In this document: positions 12,638-24,328 of the stretch, piece after piece | Position numbering within the stretch: position 1 is the stretch's first letter | How the letters are laid out: each line of letters starts with the position of its first letter | Assembly: GCA_021307315.1 (NCBI GenBank) | Contig: JAJSPD010000030.1 | Location: 537,505-601,504, forward strand | DNA from: Bisporella sp. PMI_857 | Lineage: Eukaryota > Ascomycota > Leotiomycetes > Helotiales > Helotiaceae | DNA length: 64,000 nt | Direction of reading: 5' to 3' | The notes under the pieces: generated by a model | Seen by the model: the letters and a program-made list of their open reading frames with translations, nothing else | Told to the model about the DNA's origin: nothing | Database searches by the model: none | Translations under genes and position numbers: made by a program

Positions 12638-14880
12638 ATGGAACAGCACCAGCATAGCTTCCAACAACCTTCACTCTCGCCCACCGACTTTTTTAATGGA
12701 TTAGACCTGACCCCGCCTGTCCACCAACCGGGTCCGCGAAGCTACAAGTCGCGCAAGTATAGGCCTTGCGACTTCTGCAGAGCGCGGCAGGTTGCTTGCA
12801 AGATTGACAACAGCCCGCCGTGTTCCCTATGCGCATCCCATGGAAGGCAGTGCACGTTTGTGGAGCGGCCAAAGAAGAAGCGGAGGCCCAATGTGTCTAT
12901 CAGCAATGGCGAGGCTAATGGAATTGGGGGCTCGAGTAAGATCTGACGTTGCACACGGAGGATTGGGAGATGCTGACATGATGTGGTCTAGCTGCCATTC
13001 AACAACAGTACGATGTTTCTCTTACCCAGATTAGCCCGACATTCATTGCGCAGTATAATCACGAACAATCTTTCGACAGCCTTAATGGGCACAATGGCTT
13101 GGACGGTTCGCAGAACCAGTTACAACATATAAGCAATGGCCAGGATGGCTCTCCTATATTTCAAATGGATCCTTATCTACAAATGATGCCCACGGAGATG
13201 CGGATTCGGCCATTGGATTCGCAATCGACAAGATGTGCCCGGATTATAGGGGAAACGGGAGAGTCAAATCCATATCTACTGCGGTACTACCATTACAATG
13301 AGAATGACGAGTGTACCATATCCAAGTTAACATATCGTCGTGTGAAAAGCACTGCCAACCAAAACACTATACCAGGCGAGAAGGGCGAGCCACCGGTCGT
13401 GTTCATGCTTGCTGATGACAGCTTGGCACAGAAAGGAGAGCCTAGAGTAGAGGATGGTGCTCTGACAAACGCACGCTTAGACGTAACAAACATGTTTACA
13501 GAGGAGGAATCCCTGAGGTTAATAGGTCTCTTTTTCCGATTTGTATATCCATATTTCCCTATTCTTTCTAAAAGCGAGTTTTTCTCTTCGGGTTCTCTAT
13601 CTCCACCCCTGCTACATACGTTGCCGCTCTCCCTGATGTCAGCGATATATGCCACGGCGTTGCCGTTTATGCTTTATGACGATCTACTTGCAACGACTCT
13701 TGTTCATTCTCCGCCTCCAGCGCATGTGTTGTTTCGTTATGCGTGGCTTGCAACCACGCAAGAGCTTCATACCCCTCGCCTTGCAACATTACAAGCGTGT
13801 CTTCTCATGCTTCAGAGAGCGCCAACAAATCGCTACACAACCGATACGCCATGGAAAACCAGTCTTGTGGGTTGGACTGTTAGTCTAGCACAGATACTCG
13901 GCCTCTCTCGAGAATGTGGCGACTGGTCCAGTATTCCCACCTGGGAGATGTCTTTGCGAAAACGGCTCTGGTACGGCGTCTTCATTATGGACAAGTGGGC
14001 GTCCCTCGGCGCCGGAATGCCCAGCCACATCCGCAACGAAGACTGGGACGTTCTGCCGCTCACGCAAAACGACCTTGAGTCGCCATCCCTTGATCCCCCA
14101 AATGCAGGAATCCCTGGTGTGCTTGAACCTGAAGCTGAAACTCTACATTTCCGGCTGCTTGTGGAACTTACCATGATTCTAAGTGATATTATGGACTCCT
14201 TCTACACTATACGGGCCACACAACGTACGGCTAAAGACTTCACACTTTCTCTCGAACTAGCTCGTCCATTGAGATCCCGCTTGAAGGCCTGGAATGATTC
14301 TCTACCACCTGCGCTTGGGCTTCGGAACCAGGAGCGCCTAGAGTCGCGAGGTATGATGAGATTAAGCGGTAACCCATCACTTTCACTTGCATACATAGTC
14401 GCAACGATGACGCTCTTTCGCGCTCTTCTTCGACCTCTAGCGAACCTCACTTCGGTAGAAGAAGCGGATCATGGGATCGCAGGCTCGCGCCCTGCTGTTC
14501 GGGCGGGAGCGAAAGAATGCGCTAAGGAGGTCGTTGAGTTCGTGGAGAACCTTGGGCGAGGCGCTTTAGATGCATTTTGGCATTCTTGTACGTCTTTTTT
14601 CCTTTCTCCTCCCTATACGAACCCGGCCTAGGAAAATATGAGCTAATTCCAAACAGGGTCTCGCGCAAATTTCGCAATCGCCTCCTCTTTTCTCATGCAG
14701 CTCCTCCTAACTTCAGAAACTGATGTTGAGCAAAACGAGATCAACGAATTAGTCGGACGTTGGCGCTGGGCAATGCGCCTTAGTAGTGGAAGTGCTGGGT
14801 CTGGATTGATGAGCTTGGGTTTATTGAGGTTGGATGGGCTGCTACTGGAAAACGGGACAGTGCGGCTTAATGCGGTGTAA
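12638..14880 (+). CDS. Zn2Cys6 transcription factor with fungal-specific middle homology domain
   Basis: The exons are 12638-12935, 12992-14587 and 14657-14880, giving 705 aa. The introns are 56 bp (GTAAGA/CTAG, branch GCTGAC) and 69 bp (GTACGT/ACAG). The binuclear cluster is complete: Cys44, 47, 54, 62, 65 and 72 (C-x2-C-x6-C-x7-C-x2-C-x6-C), followed by a basic stretch RPKKKRRP. A Gln/Asn-rich linker follows. The fungal_trans-type region comes next, with WKTSLVGWTVSLAQILGLSR, LRKRLWYGVFIMDKW and, across the last intron, FWHSWSRANFAIASSF, a common ending of this family. It is a nuclear DNA-binding regulator. Its head-to-head position suggests control of the racemase and possibly the carbamoylase (inference). 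The start could also be the in-frame ATG at 12611. Confidence 0.9.
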
Positions 14881-17023
14881 TTTCGGAGGTGAAAGGCGTT
14901 TGGCTATTTTGGAAGACCAAGCAAGAGAAAAGGAGTTTGGAGCGAGGCAATTCAGCAAGGGAATAGGATCTGGGATATGGAGTGTAGATTTTGGGATGAA
15001 TTGGAAGCTGAAAATGAAGATCCTCGGCTTCAACACTTGTCTAAGTTTGACCTTTGTGACGACCCTATTACTGACCGACAGTTATAGATTGATTTAGACA
15101 GTAAACGTTTGAGACTTTATCAAACCTCAATTTGAGTTACTCAACAAGGAGGTTGGTTAGTGCTCTCGCTTAAGCCCCTATTTTATATAAAGCATAAAGA
15201 CGTCATCATTTGTTTAGAGATTGACTGGTACGTGTGCATAGTGTGCATGGCTGTAAAGAGTCGCTATGCCTGAGATGATGGTAGTTGCATTAGCTCTCTG
15301 CGCGTGGTCCAATGTTCTCTCGTGATTAGGTTCTGAGCTGAGTCGTATCTACGGCAGTGCCGCTGATAAACAGTCGCCACCGCATAGAGATATAACCATA
15401 TATGCAGACGGGTAGGCAGCTTATTCAACAAAGCTCTATAAAAATCCAATGCAAGAGCTTTGCAGGTCTCCTTAATCGATAAAGTGGCTAACTTTGTGGT
15501 GAAGTTCTTGTCTTTGTCTTGCCTTCGACTTGACATCCTTGCGTTTTCTTCAGTATGATTCAGATTTCGACAGAGTCCAACTTAGCACTGGTAGTACACG
15601 CCAATCGCACTTGTTAAGGAATAGAGGCATGTTCGGCAAGAAGGTATAGTCATAGAACTGCATCTGTAGTATGCAGGGAGTACCTTCTTACGAGGGAGCC
15701 TCCATTGCAGTGCCTTCAACCTAATATTTTCCAAAGGGAAGCCCTGGTGTGTGAATACTGAATATGAATATCCTGATAGCTAGGTATAAGCCGTGCTCAA
15801 GGGAAGGCAGACGATGATATACAGTTTCTTCAGCTTCCGAATAAAAAGTTTTTGGTCGCTTCCTTAGCAGATCGCGCTATAACTTCCCACAGTTCCAATC
15901 TTTTTTCACACCTCTGTTTTCTGTGTCAGCATCTCGCATCCAACCTATATCACAACAGGCTTGCCCCAGAGTTAGTATAAGCACAGGTTAAGCTTCTCGC
16001 CACTCGTTTAAAGACCCGACCCGTAGAAGTTATTTCCAGACTCGTGTCTTGATAATCCTTCGCTCTGCTCTCGCTATTACTTCAGAGAGGAAATTTTCCA
16101 TGGACAGGCTTCTCAATAATTCTAAAACCAAAGGACAGTACAGAAACAACAGAAGCACTTTCACAAAATTATTACTCATCTGATTTGTTGGACCAAGTCA
16201 ATTCTTGGAGGCGAAACTCTCCATTCCTTTACAAGTTGTTTGTGCTTTTTATGAAGCTTGTCTACTGTTGCCTCGATGGAATGATTCTTCGACATTTTAC
16301 TATTCTCAGGAAAAAGGAGGTTTCTCCATGTCTTCCTGTGTATTTCATCCGGTACAAATTAAAATGCGGTTTCATATAATTTTGCCATAGTGTACTGGTA
16401 AAGTATTGGCCATTTATGCTCTTGATTTGATTCTGCGCTTACCATAATGAAAAAGTTTGGATGTCTTTCAGGGAAACTCAGGAGTGTTTGCCAGCTTCTA
16501 TTTTTTTATGGTGCGTCAAGCTAATTAAGCAAGTTCTTTCTTCACTATTCGCTGCCTATAAAATGTGAGTGAGTGGTATACTTTGACATCACTGACTTTG
16601 CAGCGAGTCGCAATAATGGAGATTAGTCTCGAAGCAATATAATCTACACAGGAAATGCGTGTTATCCCCTCTGTAAGCAACAATTTTAATCGTCAGCTAG
16701 GATAACGTCACCACAAATCCAAGAGTCATAATGTTTTTAAAAGTTATGGAACAAGCCCAGGTAGTTGGAAGTCGCTCTGCCTACTACAAGCGATGACATT
16801 ATCAAGATTTTAATATTAGTAACAATGATTTTACAGAGACACTTTGCGATACGAAGTATTTATTCTGTTTGAGACTTGTAAGAGGATTAAAGGCAGTTCT
16901 TGCTCGAGCTCGATTCAGCTAAGTATTCCTTGCCAAGACATTGCTAAAGTCTGGTTTCCCTCCAGCCATCACTACAACTCCCACATTGGCCACCTCTCGA
17001 CACCACACACAGACACCGCAACC
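14881..17023. other. Gene-free region
   Basis: About 2.1 kb has no supported gene. The longest ATG frame is 90 codons on the minus strand (15536-15264) and resembles nothing known to me. The last 150 bp before 17024 should be the GET5-like promoter. Confidence 0.5.
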
Positions 17024-17691
17024 ATGACTGAACTAAGCTTTGCGAAGTCCTTTCTCTCCTCTCTCGACGCAAAACCCACAAAGCTGTCCGCAGACCACAT
17101 CGAAGATCCCCGCCGCTACCCTGCTCGTTCTGTTGTTTGTCCACCCCCCTCTTGCTTCTCCACAATTATTTTAACACATATATTTAGTACATACTCCCCA
17201 AGCTCCCCAAACCTCTTCCCAAACGCCAAAAAATTGCTCTAGGAAGCGAGCCCTCTATATCTGTGACGCTAAAATCAAGCCGGAATCCTGTTTTTGTCAT
17301 ATCTGTACCAGGTCTCGCGACTTCTACAAGCATATTAAACCTGAAAGAGGAGATCAGCAAGCAAAAGAACCTTCCAGTTGAGAAGTTACGGGTCTTGTAT
17401 AACCGCAAGGCGGTAGGCGATACGAAGATCCTGAAAGAGGTAGTGGAGGACAAGGAAGAAGTTGAGTTCTTGGTGATGGTTATGGGCGGCGCTTCGGCGA
17501 CGAAGAAAGACGAGGAGGTCGTGCCTGAAGTTGGCTCTGTCGCACAGGGGGAGAGTGGGAGGGCAGTGTTGAGGAAGGAGGAGTTTTGGGGGGACTTGAA
17601 AGGGTTTCTTGTACAGAGGTTGAGGGATGAATCAGAGAGCGAGAAGGTGTACTCGATATTTAGGAAGGCATGGGAGAAGGACGGGAAGTAA
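17024..17691 (+). CDS. GET5: GET5/MDY2-like ubiquitin-like protein
   Basis: The exons are 17024-17134 and 17188-17691, giving 204 aa. The 53-bp intron has a GTTTGT donor and TTTAG acceptor. The N-terminal segment (MTELSFAKSFLSSLDAKPTK followed by a DPRRYPARS block) matches the filamentous-fungal Mdy2 N-terminus expected to bind Get4. A ubiquitin-like domain follows, about residues 60-130, with SILNLKEEIS and LPVEKLRVLYNRKAVGDTKI. The C-terminal block (FWGDLKGFLVQRLRD ... VYSIFRKAWEKDGK) fits the homodimerisation helices. In the GET pathway Get4-Get5 hands tail-anchored membrane proteins from Sgt2 to Get3 in the cytosol. The gene symbol rests on domain order, not on strong identity. Confidence 0.82.
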
Positions 17692-18222
17692 GTCGTGAGC
17701 AAAGGAGAGTTAGAGACAAGCATATCTAGCGCTGGTGTAGAAAGGGCTATACAATAGAATGAATACCGTAAAGTGTAGCGGATGAGTATTTTCCATTATG
17801 CTGGGGCTGTTCGTACATTAGAAAAATAAAGAAGCCTATGATGCTCTGTAAGAAAGCAGGTATATGATTCAACAATTTGGACTGCCTGTCTTTGCATTAT
17901 GTGCGAGCTCTCCGGGTGTGTTTGTGATCAAACTTAAGAGGTGTTGTATGTCTGAGGATGGAATAAGTATTCATGATTTCATGTCTTGAGTTTTATTTCC
18001 CGCATATCTTGTAGAACACTCGCAACCATGTGTCTGTTTGAAGGCTGGCTAGAAAAGACCAAAAAAGAAAATCTTGCCCGAACAACCTATGCAGAATCTA
18101 GGCGTGAGCAACAACAATGAAACCTCCGACCACCCCATTCTGCCAGCCTCCCACCTGATATCGTGGCCGATCCATACTTCATAAAGTTCGACGTTTATGG
18201 ACACAGTGGCAATTTTGTCCGT
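17692..18222. other. Convergent 3' spacer, GET5-like / cofilin
   Basis: A 531-bp spacer lies between two convergent stop codons and presumably consists of 3' UTRs. No coding frame is supported. Confidence 0.6.
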
Positions 18223-19021
18223 TCACTTTGATACAGCCTTGCCCTTGCTAATCTTCTTGAGGACCTCGGCTTCCTCGATGTCGTCCTCGTCGTTGGCCTG
18301 GAGTTCGTCGGCAACGTTGAGAGTACGCTTGAGAGCATCTTTGGAAGAGGCGTACACCATCTTGGGCTAGAATAATATGTAAATGTCTGGTGGCGTCCTA
18401 CGGGATTACATGGGCTTACCTTGATACCGGCATCATCTGGAGACCAGGCAATGAAGACGATCTTTTGTCTAGTAAGCCGTCAGCAACATATTATTTCTTA
18501 CAGGCTTCCGAAAAAGTACCTTTGTGCACCATCTGCCTCCTCGTACTTCAAGTCGTAAACAGCGTATCTTGGTCCTTTCTTCTCTTGGCCCTAGGCATGT
18601 CTTAGCAATGCTTTAGTGGGTTTGAGATTGTCATACTCCAATGCCGACAGACTTTGCATTCACAAGCAGTTCGCGGAAAGTGTCCCAGTCTTGTTCTGTT
18701 GACTTGTGCTCAATTTCGATTTGCTTGTAATCCTTTGTTAATTGATAGATGATGAACTTCCACTGTTGCTTCATCTTCAAGTTATTGAACTCTTCGAGGC
18801 ATTCACCCTTCACTTCGACTCTACAAAACAAGCCTCATCAGTATGTATTTCGAGCGCAAATTTACGGCGCTAATAAAGGCGGCATATTATAAGATTCAAC
18901 TTGGAGCATCCATTGACTCAAGACAGATCGTTAAGAGGATAGGACTGACCCTGATTGAGACTGAATACATGATATGTTAGCATATCGATCTTCACTCTGA
19001 GGATCCATAAAAACATACCAT
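18223..19021 (-). CDS. COF1: Cofilin (ADF/cofilin actin-depolymerising factor)
   Basis: There are six coding exons: 19021-19019, 18960-18950, 18820-18637, 18590-18520, 18468-18420 and 18366-18223 (153 aa). Exon 1 carries only the ATG and exon 2 is an 11-nt microexon. Together they read MSQSG before [11 protein letters not shown]. Introns are 46-129 bp with GT..AG ends, and the frame is kept through all five. The ADF-H domain fills the protein. Visible landmarks are the N-terminal Ser2 region, [33 protein letters not shown] and [28 protein letters not shown], the actin-binding long helix. It severs and depolymerises actin filaments and is normally essential. The C-terminus ends in the usual basic tail after an acidic DEDDIEEAE helix. 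Confidence 0.95.
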
Positions 19022-19758
19022 GACGGTGAGTTTTGCGTTGTGCGACGAGCTTGGTTATTTTGAACTGTTGATAGTTTAGCCTAGGCTCGTAATCACAGCG
19101 GCTTCACAGAGCCTCAGCTAAGACATAAACGGCAGACCTACAAATTAAGGTCCGTTCAATGCCTGAATATAGGGTATTCTATGGATTGCAGAGGCAAAGA
19201 CTCAAGCAGGATTTTTGCAGTGTTGTTGACAGTATGTTGTGATGATTGCGGCGGGCACTTTGACGTTGGTGGGGTGTTTGCGCTAGTGTCAGTTCCACTT
19301 AGCCACAGTCTGCGTGTCCGTGTTACCTTAGGCAGAAACAAAGATTTCTGAGCGCAAGCACAAGCACAGCCGATGTTACAATTATATACTTCAATATTTT
19401 CCTTTAGGCATCATCTTACCTGGCCACGTCAGTTGAGGCAAAGAATAAGGATCATTATAGGCAGCGTGGTCGAATGGAGTTGCGCCCAGACCAGTGGCTT
19501 TATTATGTCTTGAGCTCACAAGCAAGCAGATTTGAGATTTCTCATAGATGTTTAACGTTTTTTAGGATTATAAATCTACATGTCCCCGTCCCTGATACAC
19601 CAAATCGCTTCGCAATGCCAGATATAAGACAAAATCGAAGAAGATTGAGTGGAGTGTTATACAACTTTTGTAACCTGTCCCAAATTATAGCAGGGGATCA
19701 GGCAACTATAAAGGAGCAGAAGGCTTGGTATTTTATTTTTACATCATAGTCGTTACAT
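19022..19758. other. Intergenic region, cofilin promoter / HSP60 3' side
   Basis: 737 bp between the cofilin start and the HSP60 stop, both on the minus strand. It should hold the cofilin promoter. A stretch at 19460-19490 resembles the 5' half of a type-II tRNA but lacks the 3' half. No gene is supported. Confidence 0.5.
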
Positions 19759-21688
<1,930 letters not shown>

Positions 21689-21889
21689 ACTGAAGGAAGG
21701 ATATAATGAACGACACTGATCGAAAGAATATTAAAGTACAAGTACAGGTGGTTTTAAAGACGCTGCTTGATAATGGCAGACCGTGGTTTGGTTTGGTTTG
21801 GATTGATTAGGGTGTTTCTGTAAGGTAGAATGCAAGAAGAATTGTTGTTGATGCTTTGGATTAATTTTTTGGGTCCGAGCGTCCCAAGG

Positions 21890-21907
21890 TTCTCGAAGAC
21901 TGCAGAA
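21890..21907. promoter_or_regulatory. Candidate heat-shock element of HSP60
   Basis: The sequence TTCTCGAAGACTGCAGAA contains TTC-n2-GAA followed by a second GAA exactly 10 bp after the first. This is the spacing of a gap-type HSF1 site. It lies 202 bp upstream of the HSP60 ATG. Binding is inferred. Confidence 0.45.
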
Positions 21908-22024
21908 GACTGGTCGATCGGCACGGAGGAATGCTTATGCGGAGCTAACGCATTTAGGTATAGTCGCACAGAGTAATCGTAAGCTGAGAAAAACAATAGT
22001 CTGTGATATCAAGCTCAATTACCA

Positions 22025-22065
22025 ATCTATATCTATATTATCTTCTATCTATCTATCTATATATA
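22025..22065 (+). repeat. CTAT/CTATAT microsatellite
   Basis: An imperfect run of CTAT units with the cleanest part at about 22045-22060, ending in ATATA. It lies in the HSP60 upstream region. Confidence 0.8.
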
Positions 22066-22657
22066 CTACGAAATCTCCCAAGACTTTGAGCCAAGTTTTC
22101 CGGGACACGTGACACCCCATCAAAATTTCTCTGGACCGTCCGAGCCCGAGGCGGCACGTCGGGGCGAGGCTACTTACGAGGTATCTCCTTCGAGCTTGCG
22201 AGAAGCCTGAACCTCGTTACTTAATATTTCCTTTAGCTGTCTGGTCATCCTCCTCCTTTTACTTCTCTGTTGTCGTCAAAGTCTCTAAGGCTCTGTTATC
22301 CGTATCACTACTGTGCTAGTCACATTTTCGGCTCATGCATCTTTCCTCGCCTTCGCAGTACCACCGCCAGTATCAGACCTCTTTGATAGAAAAGGCACCC
22401 TCCCTCATGTACCATTTCTTATTTTCTTCAAAGGATAGTTTGTATTGCTGATTATTCCACCGTTTGCCTTTCTTTCCTTGTTGAACGCCAAAACATAAGC
22501 AATCGTTACTCACAGGACAAGTCGACTATAGCTTTGTCAAGTTCCCAGTACATTTGTAGCTAGAGAAACTCTTTGCGACCCGATTAAGCTCCTTCAATAG
22601 AACTAACCAACCCTACTCTTTACTTCTTACTCAAAGAGCACACAGCAACCCGGAATA

Positions 22658-22869
22658 ATGGGACGGGCAACTAGTGTATTGCATTCTAACCCCCATTTGC
22701 TTATATATTGTTTGCCTCAGGAAAGTGCAAATATCAGGAAGACATGAGAGCGAACATCTCATATGTAGGCAGGTTACAGTATCAGATATCGGAAGTGGCA
22801 GGAATCAACTCTATCCTCTATTCCTTGAGAATTTCAGAAAATACTGCTTCAAATGTTTGTATTATCTAG
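22658..22869 (+). CDS. Doubtful small two-exon protein (54 aa)
   Basis: An ATG at 22658 follows a pyrimidine-rich leader-like stretch. The five-codon start MGRAT can be joined across a 47-bp intron (22674-22720, GTGTAT donor, TCTAAC branch, CTCAG acceptor). The second exon continues RKCKYQEDMRANISYVGRLQ and stops at 22869. The promoter-like context and branch site are in favour. The weak GTGTAT donor, short length and lack of recognisable similarity are against. I do not recognise the product. A non-coding transcript is equally possible. Confidence 0.22.
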
Positions 22870-24328
22870 CCAAGTTTATATTACGCCTGGGTTCGAGGCG
22901 TGAGTATTCCGGACAATTCCACAAAGGGCGACCTAGATCTGTGTATCACTTTCCATGTACCTAGGGTATCAATAAGTATTTAATTTCTTATTCTTCTATG
23001 AAACCGCATCGAAGAAGTAATAAATAGGCCATTTCCGAAGATTTGCTCGCGGAAGCAACCCGCATGAATCAATGCCTCATAGCCATTTTTCATGACCAAA
23101 TTCTTTTCAGTCTCTACATTCTCAGCCCTCTTATATTCTCGCCCGATCTCCAAGTATGTTGATCAGCTAGGATACGTGCTCTCCACAAACCTAGAGATGT
23201 GCTTATTCATCGCCAACAACCATAATATGGTTGGTATCTGACACTATATCACCTTGAGTAACTCGGAGGCCGACACCCCCCCAACCCCCTGTATCTCGTT
23301 CTTAATGGCTTCAAGTATTGAGAGGTGCAACATCATTCGAGCTTCCGTATGACTGACTGTTTAACTGTGGGAGCCTGGTCAAGGATTCCTGCCACCAGCT
23401 TTGGCAGTAAATTACGACAAGCCAGTGAAAGCTGAAATCAGGCCACCTCAATTTTGAAAGGTGCCCTGGGATGGGACCGCTGGTGAAATTTTCAATAAAG
23501 CGAGACTTATACGGTGCTACCTTTCTGACTGTGATGAGTTAGGCCCGGGGAACGGACCTACGACATCAAGCTATCACTATAGATCCTCCAGAGTCCGCAC
23601 CAGGATGGTCTTTTTTCAGCTTGTCACAGTATATACTATCTAAGAACTAGCACGGGACAGACTCTCGAGGTATGGCCATTGATTAAGTGCGTGCACCCAG
23701 TCTTGAGCGGGTACTATTGCTAAAAGCTTTGGGCACGACCCAACTCAGATCAGGCCCCGACGGTATAGTATAACTAGCGTTGCTTGTCATTCTTGCTCAA
23801 CACCTGCTGCTTTCAGATTGATCGACGGCATAATTACCACCACAATCACCTGTTAAGGAGTTCCAGATGTTTCACAGCCGTAGAAGCCTCACAAGTGCCG
23901 AAATCTTGGTGAGAGAGCTCCAGTAGCGCAGCGTTGACAGCTTAGGCGGCAGCAGGAGTGGGTTGGTCTATAATTCACGGCATATCAAGGACCACATAAC
24001 TAGCCCCTTTATAATGGCTAGCTTCTAAGGAACTTCACTTCATAAACCCTCAGTGGAGAAAGTATGTTCAAAGGAACAGAAATTGTCAAGAATGGGTTTT
24101 CGATAGTGCTATCTAGGCTATAACCATAGCCACAAGCTACCAACCAGATCTAGAGACTCAGCCCTGTCTCGCGGATACCTTTGCGACAATCACTTAAGAC
24201 TATCCGTGTGGTGATGGAACGCGCATGAACCAACTCAAAGCCATCCTGAAGGCGCTTTACATATGAAAGCATCAGCTTGAAAATTTTCCGTCAATTCAAC
24301 GCAAAAGACCGAATACGAATGTCGGTGG

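Larger units (their letters stand above)
21689..24328. other. Gene-poor region upstream of HSP60
   Basis: About 2.6 kb. It holds the HSP60 promoter with a candidate heat-shock element, a CTAT microsatellite near 22.05 kb, a pyrimidine-rich stretch at 22.2-22.65 kb, and one doubtful two-exon small frame at 22658-22869. Nothing else is supported between 22.9 and 24.3 kb. Confidence 0.5.

Noticed and set aside
15264..15536. 90-codon ATG frame on the minus strand
   Set aside because: No recognisable similarity, promoter or splice context in an otherwise empty region. Likely chance.
19460..19530. tRNA-like sequence (GGCAGCGTGGTCGAATGGAG)
   Set aside because: It resembles the acceptor and D-arm of a Leu/Ser tRNA, but no matching 3' acceptor strand or TTCGA T-loop with a paired stem follows. 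At most it is a decayed relic.
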